Positions 39,472 through 49,462 of a DNA stretch of 64,000 bases are shown one piece after another (the first letter of the stretch is position 1; every line of letters begins with the position of its first letter). The translations under genes and the position numbers were made by a program. The notes beneath the pieces were generated by a model. That model ran no database searches. It was not told the origin of the DNA and worked only from the letters and a program-made list of their open reading frames with translations. The stretch is from Lichenostomus cassidix (taxonomy: Eukaryota > Chordata > Aves > Passeriformes > Meliphagidae), in the NCBI GenBank assembly GCA_008360975.2, contig CM039183.1, positions 50,801,350-50,865,349 of the forward strand, given 5' to 3'.

Positions 39472-40492
39472 TGTATTGAATCTGCAAGGCAAGGTTTTGG
39501 TAGCAGGAGGGGCTACAAGGCTGCCTTCCGTGACAAGTTGCCAGAAGTTTCCCCCATGTCCAATGTAGCCAATGCCAGCCAGCTCCAAGATGGACATGCT
39601 GCTGCTCAAGACTGAACCCATGAGCAGCAGTGGTAGTGCCTCTTGAACAGCATATTTAAGAAGGGGAAAAAAGCCTGTGCGACTGAAGCTGGAGAAGAGC
39701 AATAGAATATGTGAGAGAAACAGCCCTGCAGACTCAAAGGTGAGTGAAGAGGGAAGGGCAGGATGTGCTCCAGGCACCAGAGCAGAGATTCCCCTGCAGC
39801 CCCTGGTGCAGACCATGGTGAGGCAGCTGTGCCCCTGCAGCCCATGGAGGTCCATGGTGGAGCAGAGGTCCACCTGCAGCCCATGGAGGACCCCGTGCCT
39901 GAAGGTGGCTGTGACCCCATGGGAAGCTGGCACTGGAGCAGGCTCCTGGCAGGACCTGTGGACCCATGGAGAGAGGAGCCATGCTGGAGCAGGTTTGCTG
40001 GCAGCACCTGTGACCCTGTGAGGGACCCACCCTGGAGCAGTTTGTTCCGGAAGGACTGCACTCTGTGTTAAGTGGAGGGGTGGAGTAGGGGAGGAGTGTG
40101 AGGAGTCTTACCCCAGAGGATTAAGGAGCAGCAGAGACAATGTGTGATGACCTGACCACAGCCCCCATTTCCCACCCCTCTGCACCACTGGGGAAGAGGA
40201 GGGAATAGGAAAATGGGGAGTAAATGAAGCCTGGGGAGAAAGGAGGGGTGGGGAGAGGTGTTCTTAAGATCTGACTTTATTTCTCAGTATCTTACTCTGA
40301 TTTGATTGGTAATAAAAACAGTTTCCCCAAGTTGGGTCTGTTTTGCCCATAACTAGTGACTGATCTCTCTCTGTCCTTATCTCAACCCATGAGCCTTTCA
40401 TTAGATTTTTCTCTCCCCTGCCCAGCTGAGAAGGGGAGTGATAGAGTGGCTTTGGTGGGCATCTGTTGTCCAGCCAGGGTTAACCCACCTCA
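39472..40492 (+). mobile_element. Endogenous retrovirus LTR (probably ERVL-type), apparently solo
   Basis: About 1.02 kb matches a well-known class of long LTR found in many bird genomes. It starts near TGTATTGAATCTGCAAGGC and ends near CAGGGTTAACCCACCTCA. Visible landmarks are a TATA-like TATTTAA at 39653-39659, an internal degenerate array built on TGGAGCAG and CTGCAGCCCATGG motifs (about 39795-40050), an AATAAA at 40311-40316 for the R/U5 boundary, and the terminal CAGCTGAGAAGGGGAGTGAT segment. No gag, pol or env sequence adjoins either side, so it is a solo LTR or the last trace of a provirus. A target-site duplication could not be resolved. The open frames inside it (up to 161 codons) come from its composition and repeats. 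It points toward the HIVEP2 3' end. Class assignment rests on recognition only. Confidence 0.85.
40311..40316 (+). terminator. LTR poly(A) signal AATAAA
   Basis: This AATAAA lies in the middle-to-late part of the LTR, where this LTR class carries its polyadenylation signal. It is relevant only as an LTR landmark or for read-through transcripts. Confidence 0.5.
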
Positions 40493-43400
40493 TGACAATG
40501 ATAATTTTAACATCCTAAGCACCAAGCTGAAAATTTATCTCTGCTGAAATAGGCGGTCTATCATAAAACTTGTGTATAAAATCAGGACCTGGCATCCCAT
40601 TAAAACATACAGGATACAGGTGACTAAATCACCATCACTGCTGATGTTTCTGAAGCTAACAGACTAAAGCTAAAGGAGGAAAGAGACTCTATCCTATCTA
40701 TTTTAAACAGTCAGGGCATTTCTTATTCACTGCTCTTTTTAATTTGATGAAATTCTCAGGTAGTGTGTATTGTGACAACATTTTTCGTTCCTGTCTCATA
40801 TTCCCCCAGGGAGGAGCAATGTTTGACACCATTGGCATTATTTTAAATACCTTAATTTTAATAAAAACAGCAAACCAAACCATTGGAGGGTTTAACTTGT
40901 CCCCTTTCCTGGAAAATCAAGACTGCAGGAGCCAGGAAATTTTGCAAGTTCCAGAACACAGAATTTCCAAGTGTTTTTTGGGAGCTCCTGGGACACAGAC
41001 CAGCCAGAGCAGCCCCAAGCAGAGCATACTCCAAGGGCAGCAGCTCTGGAGCCTCTGCTGGCTCCCTGACCTGCCCCACTCAGCTGAGCCCCCCAGCCAG
41101 CACTGCCCCACCAGCAGCTTTCACAGCAGTGGCCAAGGCAGCCCACAGCTGTGCTGTGGCAGCTAGAGAGCAAACCAAGCCAAAGTTTAGGCTGCCTCAC
41201 GCAGCATTAACTCCCACTTGGATTTCTGCATGGAAATCCAGCAGGTTAGTGCAGGGCAATGCTCTAGACAGCAGCTGATCCTTTGCTCCTGCAGTCTGGC
41301 AGGAATCCAGCTCTGCAGAGAGCAGCAAAAACGTTTCACAGGATCCTGCAGAGCAGGGGCAACACCACAGGGGAGTTATCCCTCTCAGCTTCTTCCCACT
41401 GCCTGCATTAATTGATGGACCAGGCAGCAGGACTCAGCTTATAATATCACCCGGTTCCCTTCAGCCCCACCCTGACAGATCAGCTGGATCTGAATACCCT
41501 TTGCTCGTGGAAAGGCCAGAGGAAATGCAGATGGAAAAAGCTATTAGACTATTTAGCTCATCTTCTGCCAGAGAAGGACTGCTCCCTGAAGTACTCCATC
41601 CCTTTGCCTGATTTTCCTTTTTTTTCCAAAGTAAAAAGACCCCTCTCTTTTGTATGTCCAAGGAAAACTTCTGACAGATTAAAAATCAGGCAAAAATGTC
41701 TTGCTGTGCCAGCCCCATGTGTTAAAATGTCATCAATAAATATGAAATGGAGAGGAAAAACTTTGTCACAAAACTGGTCAAAGCCTCCACTTTATCATTT
41801 ACATTTTTCCTGGCAGTAAAATGGAACAGGGTATTTCAGCCATCAATATTGGCTCATTGTTTCATTCATTTGTTTTTTTCCTCCTTTTTTTTCTAGCTAA
41901 ATAAAGATGTTGTGGAGGAAAGAAAGATTGTGGAAAATAACAAATGGAAGTGAAGTGCCAGACATCATTAAGTTAGTCATTAAGTTTTTAAGGGCCAGAT
42001 TTTCACATGTGCCCAGAATCCAGCAGTTTCTGCTGATAACAAATGCTCAGCACTTCTGAAAACTCTGACCACTTCATCTAAGTGCCTCAGTCAAAGTCCA
42101 GCTCTTCAGGAAACCTGGCTTTTCTAAGAGTCACTCCTTCAAAATAACCCTTCAGAGATTTTGAGTGTATACATATTTAGGAAGAATTAGCACACAGGTT
42201 CTTCACAAGCCTTCCTTTGCCTTGCAGACTACTGCTAATGGGCTAATGTGCCCAGAGGATTTAGGGCTTTTATAGCAGAAACAAGGACATTCAGGGACTG
42301 CCTCCTTCCATGGCGCAGAGCTGCTCCCCAGGCCCCAGCAGAGCACAGCTGAGCCAGGCAAAGACCTTTGCTTCTCTAGGAACAGATGGGAACCAAAAAG
42401 GTTGAAATGGCAAAATGCCAAGTGCTCTGACATTCCTCGGCAACTTTAGCAGCAAGATTTCTCATCACCTCATGGAAACAAGCCTTCAGAGAGTACACCT
42501 CCTGCCGTTAAAATGAATGTGGAAATTCCATTAGTTTCTATGGCATGGTGTCAGCCTCTTCTTATATTCTGGCAGGAGGGGGGGAAATGCTGTTCTTCAG
42601 TAGAGAGCTGGATCAGCCTCCACTGGCTTTCTCCAGCTCACTGGGTGCTCATGGGGCTGTGTGCTGCCATGCATATTCATCCCGGCTGTTTCGCTTTGCA
42701 GCGCTCCTGTCAGTTCAGAGATGTCACTCACCAGGAAGGTATGCAAAAAGGCAGTTTATATAGTAATATTGTTTGGCTTTTTTTTATTAAGCCTCCTGCT
42801 GACCAAGCTCCCCTCGACATGTCAGCTTCAGAATGAATATTCATACATTGCAGAAAAGCAAGGAAACTCACTGGAGCAGAAAATTTTCCTGGTTTTCAGA
42901 AAACTGTTGTTTTCTTCTACCACTGCTCCCTCCAGCCTGCAGTCCAGCCTGCAAATAGCCAGATCTCATAGGCTATTTGTATGCTTGAACAGACCTTGGA
43001 GGTATTAGACTCCCAGAGTCTCTTGGCTGCCCTACAGCAGAGGTGCACTGGTGCCTGATATGCCTTGGGTGAGAAGCTTCCCTGAAGGACACAATTTTGC
43101 AACATATACAGCAATGCACAGTGCAAGAGAAGACCATCCATATTTCTTAAGCTTAGAGAAAATGACACCAAGGCACCTTGTGCAGACACTTCCCAGTATG
43201 GAGAGAAGCAGTCATGCCTGTTCATCCTTTATGGGGATTCCTGTGGTTTATGGTCCTTGCAGGGGTCTGCTCCCAAAGATGAGTTTCCTTCAGTTCTGCT
43301 TCCACATAAGATTATCATGTACTAAAATATAAAGACATTTACTTAACTTCTATCATATGCCTACTAAAGCCCTACACATACATACAGGCCACCTCCATAC

Positions 43401-46400
43401 TCACAAATTAAAGACATTCTTAGAAAGAATTTTTGTCACCAGGAACAATCATCTGGAAAAGACTTATGTACACACAGCAAATCAGCTTATTATAGCTCAT
43501 GTAGGCATCATCACAGGGGCAAAAGCCCAACATTTCACAATGAAAGCTGTCTCCCATGTTCCTGCTGCTATTGGTGGTCCTGAAGCCAGTTAAAAGCAGG
43601 CACATTAAAGATAGCTGCAAACACACGTGACAGCTGTAACATATGTAAAGACCCCAAGTATAATTGCAGAAAAAGTCAAGCCATCCAGCATTTTCATCCT
43701 AAATTGACCTTACAGTAAGCATATGTTCATGGTCTGTGTTTAGTGTGTGTAATCTGTGTTTGAGAAAAGGGCACAGGAACATTGTCACAAACTCAGTTTG
43801 TACACAGACTGCTGATTTTTTCATGCAGGCATTTTAACTGAGAAAAAAAAACCGCCAAAATAGTGACTAGACTAAAATATATGATGTGCTGTGCAGGTTT
43901 TGCATTGGATATCCTGGATTTACTTTAAGGACATTCTTCAGAGAATATCGATTGAGATTTTCAGGGGTGGCTAAATGACTTAAAAGGATAACTCCCATTG
44001 ACTTGTTCCACTGGACAATGAAATAAATCAATAAGGCTTGTTCTCCCTGAGCTATTTAGGGCAAAACCTGATAAAGGATTCAGGCACTGTAACACCTAAT
44101 TTCTGGGATTTGTTCCTCACGCTGAAGCCCAGAATTTTAAGTTTTGGCCTGCCTCCATTGGACATAGGAGAGACAGCCACCCCAGAAAGGAGCTGGAAGC
44201 TAGGTAGGAAACATGTTTGGAAACTCTGGTCTCCAAGCTGTCTAGATGATTTCAAGCAGGGAGCTGCTTGAACTCAGTCCTTGTCCTTCTAAGGCTCTGT
44301 CACACCACTCTACTCACCAGCCTTCCAGGCAGCTCTCTTCCTACTGAGCAGGACACATCCAAACAGCTCTTCCTCTTGGGAACAGTAGGCTACAGTATTG
44401 ATGATCCAATGAATCTTGAATATTTTGTTTCACAGTAGCAGAACTTCAGCAGGAAAGAAAAAACTTCTATTTCTAGTGGGGCACTTTAGGACACTCTCCT
44501 AGGAGACTGGAGATGTTGATCTAGCCAGTTTCAACACAGACTTGAGGTGGTTTGGTTTTTTTGGTTTTTTTTTTTCACATACTAAAAAATGGGGAGCAAA
44601 TAATTAAACTAATCTGCAAGAGGTGGTGACAGCACTTGCCAAAAGTATAATTCAAGAGGGAAGCATATTTCATATGTCAGGTATTTTCAAAGGCCCACTC
44701 AGTAGGGCAGGTCCCTTGGAGGATCTAGGGCAAGAAATACATACTTTCTGGTGTCCAAGTCAATGTGGGAGTAGAAGAGGCATAAAGCAGTTCCAAGAAG
44801 AGAAGTTCAACTCATGCCCAAAAGCAGGAAACAGATTCAAACAAGGTGGGGCAACTTGTAAATTGAGGTGCCACTAGGGTTAAATGGGAGTTGACTGGAG
44901 CATTCTTGAATTGAAATTTTTGTACTTAAGTCCCTTGACTCCATTTGGGTCTGTTACAGCTAATTATGCCCTTTATTGGTGCTAATTGTCATGCACTGCT
45001 GGCAGTGTGTCCTGCATAGTCCACATAAAAGTATTTACCATGTGATGGAGTTACTGCCCTGAGTCAGAATCTAAAGCTTCATAAGAGGATTGTGCAGGCA
45101 GTTATATGAGGCTGATACACCCTGTTTTGCTGACGCGAGAAAGTCCTGAAGTGACTCTGGTGACAGTATTCTGAGAGAAGGAAATAAAGAGAGCTTGCCA
45201 GAGCATCTGTATTTCCCTCGTGCTTTACAGAAAAGACATATGGATCTTCATAGAAAATTATACCCTCCTTGAACAATGTAACAGGTAATTATATTCCTGA
45301 CGTAGAATTTTTTTAGCACATCACATATAAGAATCCTTGTTCGGTTCTGCAGTTTTCTAGAGTGGCCTGTTAAATCTCTTTAAAAACACAGAATGTTTAC
45401 ATCAGAGACCTCAGAGTTACACTTCTTGGTCCTGGCAGACCTATGTGCACCCACTATGTGCACGGGCTATTGTGGAGGATCCCCCTCCCCATCACCCTCA
45501 GAGGGGCTGTCTCACACAGGCAACTCCAGTCTTGCCCAGAGACCAACATTCCTGGCAGAAGCCATGTGGCTGCATTCCCCCAGCATGGAGGCTGAACCCT
45601 TAGGCTCAGCACAGCGGGGCACAAACAGCCCCACACTGTCATCTCTGCAGGCAGCTTGAAGGGGCTGCGCTGGGAAGTGTAGGCAGAGCGTTCATGGAAT
45701 TACTTGCCCCCCAGTCCCAGTTGCTGTGCTTGCTGTGTTGATTCTGAAAATTGCTCATGGCTGGGAAAATTTTGTCAGAGATGTTTGCCATTCCTCCCCC
45801 ACACCCTTTCCAAAGCATGAAAAGTCATCATTGATGCCCAGGCCTTGTATGAGGATATGTTTTTTTTTCAAAGCACTGTATACACATTAGCTCATTAAGA
45901 AAATACAATTAAGATTACCTGAAACCTCTTTAGTGTTGCTCCATTGGAACCCAAAAATATCACATATAATTTCAGTGATACTTGCTCACTGACTATAAAA
46001 AAAAAATGCCCCAAGGCTGAAAAGGTGGATGGCAAATTGCAGCTGCAAATTAATTAAAATAATCAGACGAGCCAGAGGTAACTCCCACAGTAAGAGGGTT
46101 GCCTACAAAGGCAATGTTAATAGAGCATTTACCATCAGGGGTTGCCTGGTTCCCTTTTAATAAAATATCTGTGATTACCTGATTAGCTGATCATTGTGCA
46201 GAGCATTTTGTTCTCAATACAGCCATGAAGCCCAGGAGGAGAAAGGCTTTTATCAGATGGTGCTTGTTTATTTAAAATGTGTAATTGAGTTCTCCTTTTT
46301 TTTATGTAAGCATGATCCAACAGGCTGCTCATCTCCAACTACATACACTGCTTCTCCTCTCTCCAGCCTGAGATGAGCCAGTTTTCTGGCACACACTTGT

Positions 46401-46734
46401 CTTGGCAAGGTTACCACAATGATCTGGAATAAAGGCAGAACATTGCAATCGGTATGAGAAGCTAACCTTTAATGTTTAGAAGTGGTCACCATCCATTATG
46501 GCATTACACTAGTCATATGCCATCATGCCAGGATTACAGCATGCCACCTGTGGTTCTGCCCCTACAAGGTATTACTGGAGAAATAAACTGTTTTATTTTG
46601 ATAATATCTGAGAAAACCAAAATATGATCCACATTTTTCACTACCACTCGCATTTTTAAGGGCGCTTCTCGTGCAGGATGCTGGAACACCAATAAACTTG
46701 GAAAATTCAAAGAACACATGAAAACTAGACACCT
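40493..46734. other. Intergenic between the LTR and the HIVEP2 3' end
   Basis: No exon was recognised. The stretch at 40865-41420 is GC-richer with overlapping spurious frames on both strands. Poly-T-rich sequence occurs near 44558-44577. Non-repetitive blocks at about 44935-45070 and 46010-46190 are the best conserved-element candidates here. Part of the last 150 bp may be read-through 3' UTR if the poly(A) signal at 46592-46597 is used. Confidence 0.55.
45868..45900 (+). repeat. Possible ancient SINE tail relic
   Basis: TCAAAGCACTGTATACACAT followed by TAGCTCATTAAG resembles the conserved 'CAAAGCGCTTTACAAACATTAA' portion of ancient amniote or vertebrate SINEs. The match is short and made from memory of the family, so confidence is low. 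Confidence 0.3.
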
Positions 46735-46752
46735 CATGCATGTAACTGTATA

Positions 46753-46758
46753 TTTATT
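46753..46758 (-). terminator. HIVEP2: Candidate HIVEP2 poly(A) signal AATAAA
   Basis: The minus strand reads AATAAA here. The 50 nt beyond it contain GAGGTGTCTAG and TTTTCATGTGTTC, a good U/GU-rich downstream element, so cleavage near 46735 is likely. Alternatives on the same strand are AATAAA at 48147-48152 (which would give a 3' UTR of about 0.35 kb, with a U-rich stretch after it) and at 46592-46597. Confidence 0.5.
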
Positions 46759-46873
46759 TCTTTTTAAAGAACACTCCTTAAATGTATTTTAAGTCAATAT
46801 ACAAACTTGTTTTCACAGATTTATAATCCACTAAATAGCACAAAATATAATCTAGGTCGTTGGTTTCGTTCAT

Positions 46874-46935
46874 CTGTGCGTATGCATGCGTGTGTTTGAG
46901 TGTGTGAGTGTGTGCGTGCGTGCAATCACGCATGC
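46874..46935. repeat. Alternating GT/GC (purine-pyrimidine) tract
   Basis: About 60 bp of imperfect GT, GC and AT alternation (TGTGCGTATGCATGCGTG and onward) ends in a short inverted repeat GCGTG-CAAT-CACGC. Such tracts can adopt Z-DNA and are length-polymorphic. The tract lies within the inferred HIVEP2 3' UTR. Confidence 0.8.
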
Positions 46936-47557
46936 TGCTGGTGGTAGTGGTAACCCACCACACGTGTTCAAACACAAGCCCGGGCACCTCCTCCCTTTCC
47001 TCTGGAGCAAACCTTGCCCAGGTGGAGACCCTGCACTGGAAGACTGTGACTTTCTTGCCCATGAAACCCATTTGAGAAGAGGCCGGGGTGGTGGGGCTCT
47101 CTGCCTCGCCAGCAGGACCACACACCCCCGTCCACGGGACAGGACGGATCACGACAGAACGGGAGCCTCTCCTGAAGCTGACCCAGGTATTGCAGTAGGG
47201 AGTGGCCAGCTGTGGAGTTCAAGTGCAAGGAAACACCTTTTTCTCCTCTCCAAACCCCTCTCTGACACTCCAGGGCACTTCTTCATGACACCTATGCCCC
47301 TTGGTCAGCCCTCAGGAGCAGGGGACTGCCAGGCTTGGCAGGGCGCCGTGTGTCCAGCCAGCAGACCAGCTCCTCACCCAGCCCCAGGCGGCCGTAGGGG
47401 CCTTGCACCCTGCTGCTGGAGGCCAGGGAGCAGGTCAGGATGCTGCTGGGCTCTGCCTCCCGGCAGCCAGCAGTGCCCCGGTCCCACTTCTAGAAGCACC
47501 AGCATAGCAAATCCTGCCCATCCCGGTGAGCTACACAGATGGCACCAGTGATGCACA

Positions 47558-47565
47558 TATTTACA
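47558..47565 (-). promoter_or_regulatory. Pumilio-type element UGUAAAUA in 3' UTR
   Basis: The minus strand reads TGTAAATA, an exact match to the UGUANAUA consensus bound by PUM1/PUM2, inside the HIVEP2 3' UTR. The match is 8 nt long, so chance occurrence is possible; placement in an mRNA 3' UTR is the only further support. Confidence 0.4.
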
Positions 47566-48178
47566 TGGGGTGGAATGTTTTCCCATAGCTTTTTAAGGAG
47601 TATATAGATCAACATGTTCACATAAGACCAAATACTTTTAATATATTTATAACTGTTTTATAAAGCTTTGAAAAAACTCACAATAGCACATTGTTTTACT
47701 TTAATGCTTTACGGTACTATCAGTTTAAAATCACAATCAGCACTTAAGTTATAGTCAATCCGGCAAAGAAGAGACAAAAAAAAATTACAAGAGTTAAGAA
47801 CTGACTGATACATCTTTTATCTTTTTTTTTTTAACTAATGCATAAGTGCAGAATAAGATAAGATACTCTAGTTTAAATATCTTGTTTTACAATATACATT
47901 TTGTTCTAATTACGCAACAGTAAATCCCATGCTTCACATAGAAAAGCAATCCACAACATTAAGAAAAAAATTTACAATTTATGAAACAAAGTAAATAAAT
48001 ATTAGTATTACAGAATCAGAGCTGTACATAAAAGCTGTTCAGTTTTAATCATATAAAAATATGTTTTAGTGCAACCTCACATATATTGATGCTGTTCTGT
48101 TTTACATCATTTAGATCCAAGTGTCCAAAAAAGGAAAGAAATTACATTTATTACAAAGCAGATACACAAATTCTAAAA

Positions 48179-48186
48179 TATGTACA
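48179..48186 (-). promoter_or_regulatory. Pumilio-type element UGUACAUA in 3' UTR
   Basis: The minus strand reads TGTACATA, also an exact UGUANAUA match. It lies about 290 nt past the stop codon and about 620 nt before the other such element, so it would be kept even if the proximal poly(A) signal at 48147-48152 were used. Confidence 0.4.
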
Positions 48187-48474
48187 AATTACTGCTAAAA
48201 AAATGCTTATAAGAATATAAGCAAAGTAAAGAAAAGGCACAAACATCTGTACAATTTAAAAGTACCAGACCCAATAAGAATTTCAAATTTAGTTTTGGTC
48301 AGGCTCATGATGACTTGTTACTTTATCTAATTCTTTTGATATAACAAAAGTATATATAATAGCAAACTACTGTAACTTAGAACAGGCATGCTGTAAAGTT
48401 GAATACTTTTTCTATCTCTAGAAAAAAAAGAAAGTGGGGTAAATGTGTGGGCAAAAGTCTCCATGCATCTCAGA

Positions 48475-49293
48475 TCAATGCGGCTTGCTCTTCTCAGATG
48501 ACGGATCTTTCCTTTCCTGTGTGCTTGATGGGGGGTCGCTCCTGCTGTGAAAGCCCAGCTGCTGGGCATCCACAAAGCTCTTGCTGTAAAAGGTGGGATG
48601 GGCTAGTGCAGTCTGTGATGTACCAAAACTGTCCTGTTCACCACCGTGCAAGTCAGGATGGGTGGCTGAGGCACAGGGCTGGCCCGGCTCAGATCCACTA
48701 AAGTGTTTAATGCTAAAATGTGCACTTTCTAAGGGTTTCTGGTGAGGCTCAGAAGGCCTCTGCAGCTGCTCCGCCCCATGCAGAACGGCTTCTTCTGTGG
48801 CGATTCGCAGAGAGGCTATGGCTTTTGTACAAGTCTGTATGTTCTCCTCCTGCTCCCTCTCGGTGGCCACGACACTGTCCTCAGATGTGCTCTGCGCCAG
48901 CAACAGCAGCGGCGAGGAGGGTGCGCTGGGGGGAGCAGCGGGGTGCAAGCTGTGCGGAGAGGTACGTTTCTCGTGGTGCTTAGAAATACTGTACGATTCT
49001 TTTGTGAGGGTTTCCACAGTTCCTCTTTGCTTCTCCTCAGAGACCTGCCTCTGCAGGGCCAGAGTGGACGGAGAATGTAAACCTGAAAGGGCCACGGGGA
49101 CTGAATGGACCATCTGGATGCCCCCAATAGGCATCATGGGGATAGGTGCTCGGATCTGCTGCTGGGAGTGTAGTGGAAGATGACTGAAGACGTAGTCACT
49201 CGGCCCCTCGGGGAACAGGCTAGACCTGCGGTGCTCCATGCCTCCTTTTTCTCCATATATGTTGAAGTAAGGTGCCTGAGACAACCCCCGTCT
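48475..49293 (-). CDS. HIVEP2: HIVEP2 terminal coding exon
   Basis: This is the last coding part, 272 codons plus a TGA stop at 48477-48475, starting in phase 0 after the acceptor GGTTACAG. It opens [18 protein letters not shown] and includes [15 protein letters not shown] and [13 protein letters not shown], motifs shared among the HIVEP proteins. Further on is [18 protein letters not shown], a predicted helical segment typical of the HIVEP2 tail. It ends [11 protein letters not shown], close to the human C-terminus. The region is serine-rich and low in predicted structure apart from that helix. Several antisense frames are open across the exon because of its composition; they are not genes. 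The open sense frame continues upstream of the acceptor into the intron, so the acceptor and phase decided the boundary. Confidence 0.96.
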   Translation of the reverse strand, partial: RRGLSQAPYFNIYGEKGGMEHRRSSLFPEGPSDYVFSHLPLHSQQQIRAPIPMMPIGGIQMVHSVPVALSGLHSPSTLALQRQVSEEKQRGTVETLTKESYSISKHHEKRTSPHSLHPAAPPSAPSSPLLLLAQSTSEDSVVATEREQEENIQTCTKAIASLRIATEEAVLHGAEQLQRPSEPHQKPLESAHFSIKHFSGSEPGQPCASATHPDLHGGEQDSFGTSQTALAHPTFYSKSFVDAQQLGFHSRSDPPSSTQERKDPSSEKSKPH

Positions 49294-49404
49294 CTGTAAC
49301 CAGAAGAAAAAAAGGGAGATGTCAGCGCTGCTACTAGCAGAATTCTTGTCTGGCTGCCAAACCACCTATCTGCTTTCCTGTCTAACACAACCTCCCATTC
49401 ACGA

Positions 49405-49462
49405 AGCACCTTTCATCCAGGTAGATCCCAAAGCATTTGGAAAACTCCACTATATGCATATC
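49405..49462 (+). repeat. Possible ancient SINE relic in last HIVEP2 intron
   Basis: GAAGCACCTTTCATCCAGG followed by ATCCCAAAGCATTTGGAAAA resembles the 'AGCACCTTTCATC, GATCCCAAAGCGCTTTACAAA' segment seen in ancient amniote SINE-type elements. It lies only about 110 bp upstream (gene sense) of the terminal exon. A profile search is needed. Confidence 0.35.

Larger units (their letters stand above)
46735..48474 (-). other. HIVEP2: HIVEP2 3' UTR
   Basis: About 1.74 kb follows the stop codon. The first part (47560-48474) is very AT-rich and repeat-free, as in long regulatory 3' UTRs of brain-expressed genes. The part at 46970-47540 is strikingly GC- and CpG-richer, and a GT/GC alternating tract lies at 46874-46935. 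Two UGUANAUA Pumilio-type elements occur. The 3' end is placed about 20 nt past an AATAAA (46758-46753), which is followed by a GU/U-rich stretch. Earlier or later cleavage at AATAAA 48152-48147 or 46597-46592 is possible. The extent is inferred, not proven. Confidence 0.65.

Noticed and set aside
39448..40071. Several overlapping open frames of 98-161 codons on both strands
   Set aside because: They come from the internal repeat structure of the LTR; repeated words stay open in several frames. No retroviral protein motif is present.
39472..40492. A full provirus with gag, pol and env
   Set aside because: No internal retroviral coding sequence or second LTR copy was seen on either side within the window.
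46886..47551. 221-codon open frame on the plus strand
   Set aside because: It is antisense to the inferred HIVEP2 3' UTR, begins in the GT/GC tract, and lies in GC-rich sequence where stops are rare. The translation is low-complexity, rich in Pro, Gly and Ala, with no domain.
48720..49183. Open frames of 87-128 codons on the plus strand, and a second minus-strand frame
   Set aside because: They are antisense or frame-shifted shadows of the HIVEP2 terminal exon.
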